64,000 nt of DNA from Hofstenia miamia (lineage: Eukaryota; Xenacoelomorpha; Acoela). Of the stretch, positions 23,946 through 33,757 are shown piece by piece. The stretch covers positions 809,771-873,770 of the forward strand of contig SCFE01000104.1 of assembly GCA_004352715.1 (NCBI GenBank). The letters are read 5' to 3'. A program made the position numbers and the translations under genes. The notes under the pieces are model-generated. The model made no database searches, was not told the origin of the DNA, and saw nothing but the letters and a program-made list of their open reading frames with translations. How positions within the stretch are numbered: position 1 is the stretch's first letter; the number at the start of each line of letters is the position of its first letter.

Positions 23946-24568
23946 ATGGACGTCGAGATGCAAACCATACTCTTGGAAAATGAACAAAATTCATTTGAAA
24001 TTTTGGAAACGCTAAGGAAAAATCATGAAAATGAAATGGCATTAAAAATCAAATTTTAATGTTAAACGAAAGATTTGAGAAAATGGAAAAAGAAAGGAAA
24101 AGTGTGATTGATGAATTGAAACAAGACATGAGTGAGCGATTACAAGAACAGCGAAACATCTTTCAGACGCAAGTAGAAACACTAACACAGAAACTGTTAG
24201 AAGCGAACCAGAGAATAATCGAGCAAAATGAAAGATGGGAAGCCATGTATAATGAACTGGAAGTCGAAAATAAACATTTACAACAAGAAAATGAGACTCA
24301 ACAATTGGAAATCGAACAGATGAAGGATCAGCTGAGGTTAATAAAATTGTCGGAAGATGAGGACGAACTGCCGAAACCAATATAAATGAAAAATATTTTA
24401 ATTTCGGAAGAACCAGAGGCAGAGTTGGGAGCCCCGAGAAGAAGAACACAAGTAATTCGTGAGAAAATACGAGACATGGAAATGGAAGAAGAGGAAAAAG
24501 AAAAAATCATTCAACAAATAACTCAAGAAGTGATTAGCTGGCTACCGATCTTGTGTTATTACATGTAG
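23946..24568 (+). pseudogene. Coiled-coil protein of the LTR element (gag-like), broken
   Basis: Three abutting open segments appear to be one former protein. From ATG 23946 there are 37 codons (MDVEMQTILLENEQNSFEIL...) to a TAA at 24057. After a frame change, 24059-24385 is almost entirely heptad-rich helix (ENKHLQQENETQQLEIEQMK). In the same frame, past one TAA, 24386-24568 continues with ELGAPRRRTQVIREKIRDME and an acidic helix, ending at the LTR border. The composition is Glu/Gln/Lys-rich and strongly coiled-coil, with no zinc knuckle. Its position after primer-binding site and leader is where Gag lies, so a Gag-like structural role is inferred from place and not from a Gag motif. One frameshift and one in-frame stop make it non-functional. 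Confidence 0.6.
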
Positions 24569-25199
24569 TAACAAATTCTTAACAATAGGAGACCCATAAC
24601 GAGACCGATAATGACCTTGTAAATATCGTTATTGTACTTGTATCTATTTTACTGTAGATTAGGAAGCTTCATTTAATTAAATCTTTTTATCTTGTGGCAG
24701 CTAGTGTCAATCGTTAGTAGTTATAGTTATATTTTAACTGTAGGGTAGGAAGCTGCATTATTTATTAACTAGTTTTTACTAGCAGCTAGTGTCTTCACAT
24801 GTTTGCGTATAAATCATGTTGTTCAAAATACACAGTATTGAGAGTGAGGTAATAAGTCGAATTGTGCTCCTTCTTTATTATCACTTAGTTAGGGTACACA
24901 ATAAAATCAGTCTTTTGAGAATGAGTTGAGTTGATGGAACTTCACTATACGGCATGGCGGATGGCTTCTTGGTTATCGGATACCGCTTCAGGCAGTGGAC
25001 CCATCACCTAAACACAGGCGGTTACTTGTTATGCTTATAATCGTATGGATTCTAAATATAGTTTGGTCTAGATTAAGGTGTACATGAGACAACGAAAGTT
25101 CAAAAAGTTAGACATTACCCCGCTTCGAAGAATCTGTTGTTTGTGATCACTAAATATATCTAAGTTAATGCACATCTCAGCCCGGGTGATGATTCTACA
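24564..25199 (+). repeat. 3' long terminal repeat
   Basis: The LTR is 636 bp, bounded by the short inverted repeat TGTAG...CTACA. It aligns with 44-690 through the landmarks listed there. The TTAA of the next element starts at 25200, immediately after the LTR end. Confidence 0.8.
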
Positions 25200-25916
25200 T
25201 TAATCCCACTATCGACTTTTATCATCTGTCAAGAAATCGGTAGTGAAAGTCAATAGTATGAACGCTTCATCCGATCTGTAGCAAAAATCTAAATTACTGT
25301 CATCTGATAAAAGTTGATAGTCGGAACGGTACTAAAACTAGTCGAATAGCTACTTGAAAATAATTGCTTAAGGTGTGTTCCCACTATCGATTTTTATCAG
25401 CAGATTTTAATCGAAAATGCAATTATTTTCGTTCACATTGGCGATTTTTTATCATCCGATTTTTTATCAGAAAAATCGGAGTTGGAAGAGCGTTCAGATT
25501 ATCGATTTTTTATCAGATGATAAATTATCATCTTTTGATTGACAGTAAGAAAAACAACAACATCTGTTTATGGATTGGTTTGTCTTGGAATGTAAACAAT
25601 GTTTAAATATTTTGAAGTTGAAATATTTCAACGACAATAATTTACGTTTTGGAAGTCTGTTCCCTACTTGAGAAGTAAGTAATTAGTTTCAAGTAGCTAT
25701 TCGACTAGTTTTAGTACCGTTCAGACTATCGACTTTTATCAGCTGATAAATTATCAGATGACAGTAATCTGGCTGTTTTGCCAAAAAATCGGATGGAGCG
25801 TTCAGACTATCGACTTTTATCAGCCGATAAAAAAGCAGATAGAGTGTTCACACTATCGACTTTTATCACCGATTTCTTGACAGATGATAAAAGTCGATAG
25901 TGGGAACACACCTTTA
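25200..25916. mobile_element. TTAA-type inverted-repeat element A, interrupted
   Basis: Left arm: TTAA at 25200 followed by TCCCACTATCGACTTTTATC (the expected GGTGTGT is missing), running to 25367. Right arm (inverted): from about 25675 to ACACACC at 25912, followed by TTTA. The arms share CATCTGTCAAGAAATCGG, GATAAAAGTYGATAGT and ACGGTACTAAAACTAGTCGA, each present once per arm in opposite orientation. Subrepeats of ACTATCGACTTTTATCAG recur in the right arm at about 25727, 25807 and 25852. Between the arms lies the left part of element B. No coding capacity. TTAA target sites are used by piggyBac and a few other superfamilies; the TIR alone does not decide. Confidence 0.7.
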
Positions 25917-26232
25917 TTTGAAGTAGGGAACAGATTCAACATCAAAATATGCAAATATTGTTTACCTTTCAGAGCAAATCAATCATTGAACAGATGTTGT
26001 TTCACTTACTGTCAATAAAAATATAATTGGAGTTGGGAAATCATTTGACTATCGATTTTTTATCAGATGATATAATTTATCATCTGATAAAAATCTAGAG
26101 TCTGAACGCGATTCCAACTCCGTTTTTTCTGATATAAAATCAGATGATACCAAATCCCCAATTTGAACAAAACTAATTGCATTTTCGATATAAAATCTGC
26201 TGATAAAAGTCTATAGTGGGAACACACCTTAA
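25368..26232. mobile_element. TTAA-type inverted-repeat element B
   Basis: TTAAGGTGTGTTCCCACTAT at 25368 is mirrored by ATAGTGGGAACACACCTTAA ending at 26232, so the element is flanked by intact TTAA on both sides. Arms of about 300 bp share AAAATGCAATTA, GGAGTTGGAA, GCGTTCAG, TTATCAGATGATAA, GACAGTAAG, AACAACATCTGTT and CTGTTCCCTACTT in inverted order. The right arm of element A (25675-25912) lies in the middle. The terminal sequences of A and B are the same family. Confidence 0.75.
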
Positions 26233-27313
26233 AGAATTGTTTCAATATTTTCTTAAATTGTTGATTGAATTGATGTAGAGTTAAAGTCCTAATTTCCCGA
26301 TAGCATTTTATCCGAACAATTAAATTTACAGACACATTTTATCCGAAAACCGCACATGATTTCCTGTTAAATTTTTTATCAATATTTGATAAACAAACAT
26401 TTCTAGGACAAAGTAAATGATTCTACTATTGCCTATCAAACCAAAGAACAAAATCTCATTAACATGCTTAGGCATACGTAAATTATGTCAAATTGCATTC
26501 ATATTTACGATTTTGCATATCAAATTTCTTCTATGCTTATTAATTGGAATTGTTATTTATTGGTACAATTACCTTATGAAAATGCAAATGGTGACCTCTG
26601 CAAATTTACAATCTTTAGAATTCTAGAGTTAAGTAATACATAGCACTAAATTGTATTATATTTATATAATCTTTGCTTGTACATAATAACTGCTACAGTA
26701 TTCATGCGAATTTATAAATATTTAGATTGAAAGTAGAGTTTATGATTTCCACTGATTTGTACAAAAAATTAAAATTATATATTTATAATAGTAGTAAGCC
26801 TAAGTATTTTTTACATTATTGTGCTGGCACAGTTTCTTGTAGCACTAGTTATACTATGTAATATTCATTAATTCAATTAAGAGTTTAAAGGTCTAACAAA
26901 TAGTAAGTTTTAATTCTGACAACATTAAATTGTTAGCTGCTGTATTCCCTTGTGGTTTAATTTTAAAACTAATTTTAATAGCTACTTAAATTTTAATGAA
27001 TTAAGTAGTGCAATGATTCTCAAAATACGGAAACAACCATTGATCTTAAAGTTACATACTTCCTATAAATGTTATTTACAAAGAAACAATTAAAAAAGTT
27101 TTGTTAGCATGATTTAAAAAGCTTTTTTCATCACAATTTTCAAATGAAATTTTCTAAACTTTCGGTTTAGAGCTTTTTTAATATTTGTAATTTGTTTTAA
27201 ATTCCGCAGACATTTTAACACATTTGTAATTTGTTTTAAATTCCGCAGACATTTTAACACAGAAAGTATTTCATCAAGTAAAATATAAAGATTGACAATG
27301 AACAAACTCATTC

Positions 27314-27357
<44 letters not shown>

Positions 27358-28140
27358 GNNNNNNNNNNNNNNNNNNNNNNNNNNNNNNNNNNNNNNNNNN
27401 NNNNNNNNNNNNNNNNNNNNNNNNNNNNNNNNNNNNNNNNNNNNNNNNNNTTATATATATATATATATATTGGTTTTCTTAATTTTAGCGAGAGTGCATG
27501 TATTTATTTTGTAAGAATTTATTTAATTATTATGTAGAAATGGTAGTAAATGAAAAAAATGAAACAAAATTTGAACTTAAGTTGGTGTCTATGTTCATCA
27601 TTGTTATTCTAGATTTCATTGTGACAAATGCACATGTAATAACAGGATGTTAATAATATAACTTGGTAATCTTCCAGTTTAGTATCAATGCACTTCTTTT
27701 GGTAGAACATTTTTTGACTCTGTCCAATGTTCAATCCTGATGCAAATAATCAAACTGATTATCTTAACTATACTGCATAAAATTAGAATTCATCTGGAGA
27801 AATTTGTATTCAGCTAAAAATTTTACCAGGTGATGATATTTCGTCTGTTCAATGAGCCTTATTAAAATATGCTTAAATAATAGGATGTGGGTATTCCATC
27901 TGGCCCTTAGCGATACAAGATTATTCAACTTCAATTGCCACTTTTGGTTTGTTAATTTCCAATTGATCTACTTAATTGAATTAAGATGCAATTCCACAAT
28001 TCGGGATCTTTTTTTTATTGTTCAGTTTATTAAAATGATTAATACATGTTGGAAGGAGCACACCTCTGTTACTTGAAAACAGCCTTGTGAGTATGTGCCA
28101 AAGCATTTTTAGTTCTGGACATCAGAATTCTTCACTGCAC
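26233..28140. other. Non-coding stretch with a 39-bp repeat, (TA)n and a gap
   Basis: A 39-bp unit containing TTGTTTTAAATTCCGCAGAC occurs twice in tandem at 27183-27260. A (TA)n tract begins near 27319, a 92-base gap lies at 27359-27450, and TA repeats resume after it. No gene is supported. Confidence 0.5.
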
Positions 28141-28144
28141 GAAT

Positions 28145-28730
28145 TCATTTAATTGCATCACTTAAACTGTATTCTAACTTCTTAGCTTTCAAGTGCAAAC
28201 TTTCAGGTGATTGAACTAAAATAAGATTATTATGAAAAGTAACTTCATCAGTGTGGTTGGACTTAATCATTTTGAGTAAGGGCACGCACTCATGGTATGA
28301 ATCTCTCAATCTAACATCAAACCATGACTTTAACTTCCTGTTAATTGTTATCTGAGCAGACTGAAAAATTGCTTCACTCAACAAGCTGCCTTTTTCGTTT
28401 GTGAATATTAAATCAATTACACTGCCACCATTGCATGAATAGTAAGTTGGAGTTCGAAGATCTGTGAGTCAACTATATTCTCAGTTATGCATAAAACTAA
28501 GTAAATACTCTCCTCTGATTCCCTTGTCTATCACTTAATTGAAATCACCAGCAAAATTATTAAAAATATTGTTGCTTTTTTCAGGAATGTGAGTATTGCA
28601 TCAGTAATTAAATCAAATATGTTTTCCAGAGAGGCACCTGGGGGAAGTAGTAGAGAACAATATTGATGTATTCAAGAAAAATATAGCTGATTCACTATCA
28701 GTCTTAAGCATTGGAGGGTTAGACATAGCA
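28145..28730 (-). pseudogene. LINE endonuclease relic, C-terminal part
   Basis: Minus-strand reading gives SAMSNPPMLKTDSESAIFFL at the right border, then FAGDFN (the APE-endonuclease GDFN box, near 28555), LTDLRTPTYYSCNGGSVIDL followed by IFTN (near 28435; the conserved TPT...LDLIFTN region), and SWFDVRLRDSYHECVPLL near 28310. This is the C-terminal half of the apurinic-type endonuclease of a non-LTR retrotransposon, with several stops and frame changes. It continues upstream at 30204-30330, beyond an inserted element. Confidence 0.75.
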
Positions 28731-28735
28731 CTTAT

Positions 28736-30198
28736 CAGTAGTGGCGCAGCCAGAAGTGGTGAAACTAGGGGCCCACTTGAAAACAGCGTGCATGTTATAT
28801 TCTTTACGAAGCAAGTCCACGTACCACCTTAACCTGCGTATATATATATAATTTAAAGTGAATATGAACGGGAGCAAAAGCAGGGAGCTACAAATAGAGT
28901 TTTCTAGTTCAATAAATTAACTTGCTTTTTGTATTTATATAAACCAATACATAACACATAAAAGCTCGTTAGTGAGATAAAAACGAAGGCAATGATGGGC
29001 ATTCAAAAAAAAGAGCTGTATCCGACTCTCAATTCGCTTATCCGACCTCAGCTGACTCAAAAAATCCAAAATACTCATGAATGGCAAAAAATAAATTCGA
29101 AATGTGGCATTTTCTCCATATTATCATAACCAACAACTACCTGACGTAGCCTGCTCTCTGAGTGTACCAGACACGCCCGACATTCAAATTATTATGCTCT
29201 AACACACCCCGATACCCGACAAAGGGTCGGGTAGAGTGGAGTACCCTATGTCCAATTTTTAAAAAAGCTTACTAATTCTTCATAATTCTGCTAGCACTTA
29301 GTAGAAATTGCTCTAGAAAACAATATATAGACAGCAATCATAATCACTAAGGGCAAATTCGGTTCTGCTATATATACTTTATGTAAAAGCTGTGATCATT
29401 TAAATTTCTTTAGGTTTGCCTTCATATTTTCAGTTGTTTGACAGAAGATCACAGTAGTGCGAAATAACGCCAATGTCATGCTTTCAATATAAAAAGTGAA
29501 TTCGGTATTGGAAGCATAATATTTGGTTTAGGCACCACCAGAAAAAACTGAGGTTGTCTGAAGGTTATGAAGATTTGTTTTATTCTGATATTGTACGTGT
29601 ATCAGGTTATTTTTAGAACATCCGCCGATTCAATTGATTAATCCCACTATTGAATGCTTCAATAAGCTACGACAAATCCTTGGTGATCTCTCACCCTTGG
29701 CCGTCACGCTGATTCAAATATTGTTTAAAACGAATGTGACCAGAGGCTAAAGCAGAGATACACTAGGCCTATAGCCTCATTTCAGGTAATGCAAGAAGCA
29801 AAAGAGCTTAGTCACTAAATTACTATGACATGGGTTAGAGGCAGAGAAGAAATACCTGTAAAAAAATTTAAGAAAAAAGTTTGTATTTTGAGCTATAGCA
29901 TGTTTAATATTTAACTTTTATTTGATTATGAAGCAATTTTATGTAGAAAAATTTTTGCTGCATTTATTTTTCTGTTATTCATTTTTTTCAAACCCGAGAA
30001 CTTTGACTCAAAATCGTATTGCACCCATACAAAAAAAGAAGAAAGGTAGAAATTCGGCATGAAGCATTCTAAACTAAAGGAAGAGAATAGAGTGTGTGCT
30101 TTTGAAGGTACAGCACGGATTAAAAAATGGCGAAATAGGATATGGCTGACCAACCCAAAGGGGGACATGACATCGTGTCCCCCCTGGCTGCGCGACTG
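28736..30198. mobile_element. DNA transposon (hAT-like ends) inserted in a LINE, 5-bp target duplication
   Basis: The left end CAGTAGTGGCGCAGCCAG (28736) and the right end, reversed, CAGTCGCGCAGCCAGGGGGG (30198) are imperfect TIRs of the widespread CAGTGGCGCAGCCAGGG type seen in hAT-related elements. The element is flanked on both sides by CTTAT. Removing it together with one CTTAT joins the endonuclease reading frame of the host LINE without a break, which independently fixes the borders. The 1,463-bp interior has no clear transposase; the longest open frame, about 99 codons at 29926-30225 (minus), overruns the right border and has no motif. It is a non-autonomous or heavily decayed copy. 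Confidence 0.8.
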
Positions 30199-30203
30199 CT
30201 TAT

Positions 30204-30330
30204 GAACCCACCAAAAGGGTGGCAAAACTGTTTCTTCCTTGTTGCAACATAAATAGTACTGTTCTCAATCTCTGATTGTTTGATGGAAAGCACCTTAGTG
30301 AATTGCAGAATGTCATATCTTAAGGCTGGT
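30204..30330 (-). pseudogene. LINE endonuclease relic, N-terminal part
   Basis: Minus-strand reading gives LSIKQSEIENSTIYVATRKK and FCHPFGGFI, followed directly, once the 28736-30198 element is ignored, by SAMSNPP at 28730. This is the same frame and the same decayed endonuclease. The 5' limit is uncertain. Confidence 0.6.
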
Positions 30331-33008
30331 CGTACACTGTCAGTAAGTAAAGTAAAGAAAGAATTTTTTACATTACATCAGTGTACGAATTCCTAAATAT
30401 ATAAAGTAAGGTTTCAAGTAGATAATTTCACAATCGGTTCTGTTCCATAAAGTAAAGTAAAGTGAAATAATGTAAACAACAGTGATTTCAATTGATGGTC
30501 ACTGAAAATTAATCACAAAAGCAGGATATAAATTTAGTAAATAATTACAAAGTATTAAATACAACAGGTTTTTCTTTGTTGCTGTAAATCACACATTTAG
30601 GTGAACAAAGTTCCATGCTGTAAATATTTGGATTTTCGCTCAAACCTGTTAAAAATAAAGACATTGTTTGATAAAGAGGAATTGTAATTGATTGTAGCAT
30701 AACCTACCAATTAGATTTCCAATAGCTTTACATAGTTCCACATTATTGTCGATTTTGCAAATATGATTTTGTTAATGGTTTCCAGCCATTCTTTAGCATT
30801 CAAATAGATTTATTATTGTTAATTGGGTAAGTTTCTGCTGTTGTTAATTTTTTTTCTGAAATTTCCACTGGAAATGCGCAGTGAAAAGATCTAGTCGTCT
30901 TTTCTGACTTTGAAACTGTTCTACCTGCTATAGTATTTAATCTAGCAAATTTTCACATATCCTTGATATCCTGCCAACTGATAAATATGTGGTGACAACT
31001 GGGTTGTTTCAGAGCTGCCCTGACAGAATTGCACTTTTCATTAGTTCCAATAACGTGCTTAGGCCTAGATTTTACAAGCACTCCGACTCTTCATTGTTTT
31101 ACTATCTCATGACTTTGTTGAATTCATGCAATTTATTGGGTTTATGCCAGCTTTTAGGGCTGTATTTTATAAAGAATCTGTATACTTGGAGTTGTGCTAT
31201 ATTCAAACAATAATAGCTGATTCAATACACTTTGTATGTTTTGGTTGATGTCCATAGTCAACATTTCCAGCATTAGAAGTCTAGTGAATACACTACAAGA
31301 CGATTCAAGTTTTCATTTTGCTTGTTTTTACTGCAAGTTCATCTCTCCCATGAGACATATCCATCTAAAATCAACTTAACATCCGGAAACAAGCACATGT
31401 AGTATGTACACCATTATTTGAGCATATTGAGCATGTCATGAATTGCAACATGCTGAGATATCAATGAGAACAACAGATGCACAACTGACTCATTGCGATG
31501 CTGTTCTTAGTTTCTTTATTAAATACTATACTTATATATATATACACCGTGTCAGAACATGGATTTCTATAAAGAACTGTTCAGACCTATAACTTTGTTC
31601 ACAATTTTATGTAAAATGATTTCGTTTATTTACCAAAACGACAGTATATACCTCTATATACCTCTAATGGTTGATAATAAATTTTAACCAGCAAATGTTT
31701 ATTTGTCATTAGGCTTTGCCGGATTTAATTCATTTTCTATATTGTCAAAAGCAATCATTGTTGTACTCTTTAATTGTGTAGATTATTAATGTTATAAGCT
31801 TATGACAAAACTCTCAAGATTCATTTTGCAAAACGGAAATCCGGCCAGCTCTAAGTCAGTGATTTACTGAGGAAGTTACTTTTATGGAACTAGACCTAAA
31901 CCTTAGTTGGCATTGCATAATATTCTCAAATTCGTAATTTCTATCTTTCAATCGCACCAATTAAGTTCATTATCTCTCAGCCTGCATACAATATTGGAAG
32001 AAAAAACTCTACAGGATTTTATCTAAGCATCAATACGTAATTGTTGCATATAGGGAATAATGCTGCAAACTCTGACAATAACTTCTGACTATTTGTATAC
32101 ACTGGCGTAGATCCTGGGGAATTCATTCACGATTATGCGGACATAAAAAGTTTCAACCATTTTTATAAATTTATACAAGTAATTTAAGTTCTAAATATAT
32201 TATAGCTAGTTTCAGTTGTGTAAAGGAAACAAATATTTTCAGTGGATGGGGCGTTTATAAAAAGATTAAATGTTAAAAAAATGCCTAACATCAGTGCCCT
32301 AACTGCAACTGGCATGGTCCAGATTTGTAAAAAATTCTTTGAGAAAACATTTTTAGTGCTTTTATATTTTGAATTTCCCGCTAGAAAATTCTAGTTAGCT
32401 TTGCCCCTGTCTGTACACCTTTAAAACCTCCTTTGGTGAATTACGTGGTTATCTTATACATGCTTCCATTCATGATGCAATAATAAAAGTAAGGTAAGCA
32501 ATGCAATGTTTCCTCCAATATATTAGTATTTTTCCATTCTAAAGATTATAAATGACCCAACACCTGATCCTTCTAAGAGTGACCTGCAACTTGACCCACG
32601 TGTCCACCCTGGTCTAAACAAACTAGATGTTTAAAAAAAATTTAAAAAACATTTTAGTTTTGGTTGCTATATACACAGACTGTATTAGCAGCACACAAAT
32701 GCCTGCTTCAGTCATTCATTTATTCAGTTTGGCGCATTCACAGTCTTCTGAAGTCAAACATAAGTTGAGCAACAGTAAATAGTCGAATACCCTTTGCAGT
32801 AACAAAATACTAGTGTGTGTCACATTAAATTTCAAAGTAGTATGATCAGGTGCGCAATTAACTTTAAGTTTTAATCGATTCTATTCTGACTATTTTGGTT
32901 CAAACATTTGTTTGACATTTTGTGTGGTACACTGTAAATTTTTTAACCAAACTTCTGGATAAAATTCGCCAGCATAGGATTCGTTTTATATGCACTAACT
33001 AACATGTT
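30331..33008. other. Non-coding stretch, no gene seen
   Basis: AT-rich sequence. The word AGTAAAGTAAAG recurs near 30343 and 30450. The open frame at 30989-31213 has no motif. No mobile element could be delimited. Confidence 0.4.
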
Positions 33009-33757
33009 AAAAGCTTGATTGGACTGCAATAAAATGAAACATTATTGAATACAAAATAAAGCCAATTACTAATGTCACAAGAAGTTTTCATAGAAACCAC
33101 CATTTTCCTGAATTATATGCTAACATCTTTGCACAAGTTTATTCACAACGCGGTGCAAATAATTGATATTTATTTCATCAATTCTCAGAACAATTTTGTT
33201 CTTCAGTTTATCAAGATAATAAGCCTTTTGAGATAGATGCGGTGATCTTGTTGGCTATCTAGTCTCACAGCCCTGAAAATGACGCGATTTATTAGCTGCT
33301 AATTTTGTAGGCATTTTCTGGCTGATGAGAGAAATGAGGTGCAGCCATTATTCTTTACTAAAATATTGGATCAATATAACTGTACAGACATGTTACGAAC
33401 GATTGCCTTTCTCATCCAAGGCAGAAGCGAAAAATGTTATCTGTTATTTTTAAAGCAGATTGCGCTCGATGCGACTACGATCATCAGATCGATCTCAAGG
33501 GGATCGGTGGGATGCATTGAAAGCACGTGTCTACCATGATTTCATGCCCAAATTCTTGATAACCCGAAGAAAATAAATTGTTCAAAAATTTATGAAGTAA
33601 ATATCAATGAATTGCACCGCGCTATAAATAATCTTGGGCAAAGATGTCACCTTATAATTCAGGAAGATGTATGTTTCCTCGGAAACTTCTTGTGACATTA
33701 GTAATTCGCAATATGGTGTATTCAATAATGTTTCATTTTTTTGCAGTCAAGTTTTTC
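33009..33757. repeat. Palindrome made of two divergent Tc1/mariner transposase ends
   Basis: Arms 33009-33184 and 33587-33757 are inverted repeats of about 170 bp, sharing ATGAAACATTATTGAATAC, AATTACTAATGTCACAAGAAG, TTCCTGAATTATA, ACATCTTTGC and GCGGTGCAA. Read outward, both encode the C-terminus of a Tc1/mariner-type transposase. On the minus strand (33280 to 33070) there is KAYYLDKLKNKIVLRIDEIN, then YLHRVVNKLVQRC and IQENGGFYENFL. On the plus strand (33540 to 33690) there is INELHRAINNLGQRC and IQEDVCFLGNFL. Both have stops. The 400-bp centre shows no catalytic motif that I trust. Either two copies inserted in opposite orientation, or one copy was duplicated as an inverted repeat. Confidence 0.7.

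Larger units (their letters stand above)
23345..25199 (+). mobile_element. Deleted Gypsy-type LTR retrotransposon
   Basis: The order is: end of a 5' LTR (23345-23381, identical over about 37 bp to the end of the LTR at 24564-25199), primer-binding site (23382-23399), leader, broken coiled-coil ORF (23946-24568), then a full LTR beginning TGTAGTAACA and ending TTCTACA. Upstream of the shared 37 bp the two LTR ends do not align, so the 5' LTR is truncated or replaced. Protease, reverse transcriptase, RNase H and integrase are absent, and no polypurine tract precedes the 3' LTR. A large internal deletion is the simplest explanation. Confidence 0.8.

Noticed and set aside
25200-26232. CRISPR-like repeat array
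   Set aside because: The repeated units are palindromic subrepeats of TTAA elements in a eukaryotic genome; spacing is irregular and no cas genes exist.
27292-27537. Open frames rich in Ile-Tyr, also at 54146-54382, 44363-44581 and 55031-55291
   Set aside because: They are translations of (TA)n microsatellites and gaps.
30340-30470. Small MITE with GTACACTG/CAGTGTAC ends
   Set aside because: Only 8 bp match and no target duplication is visible.
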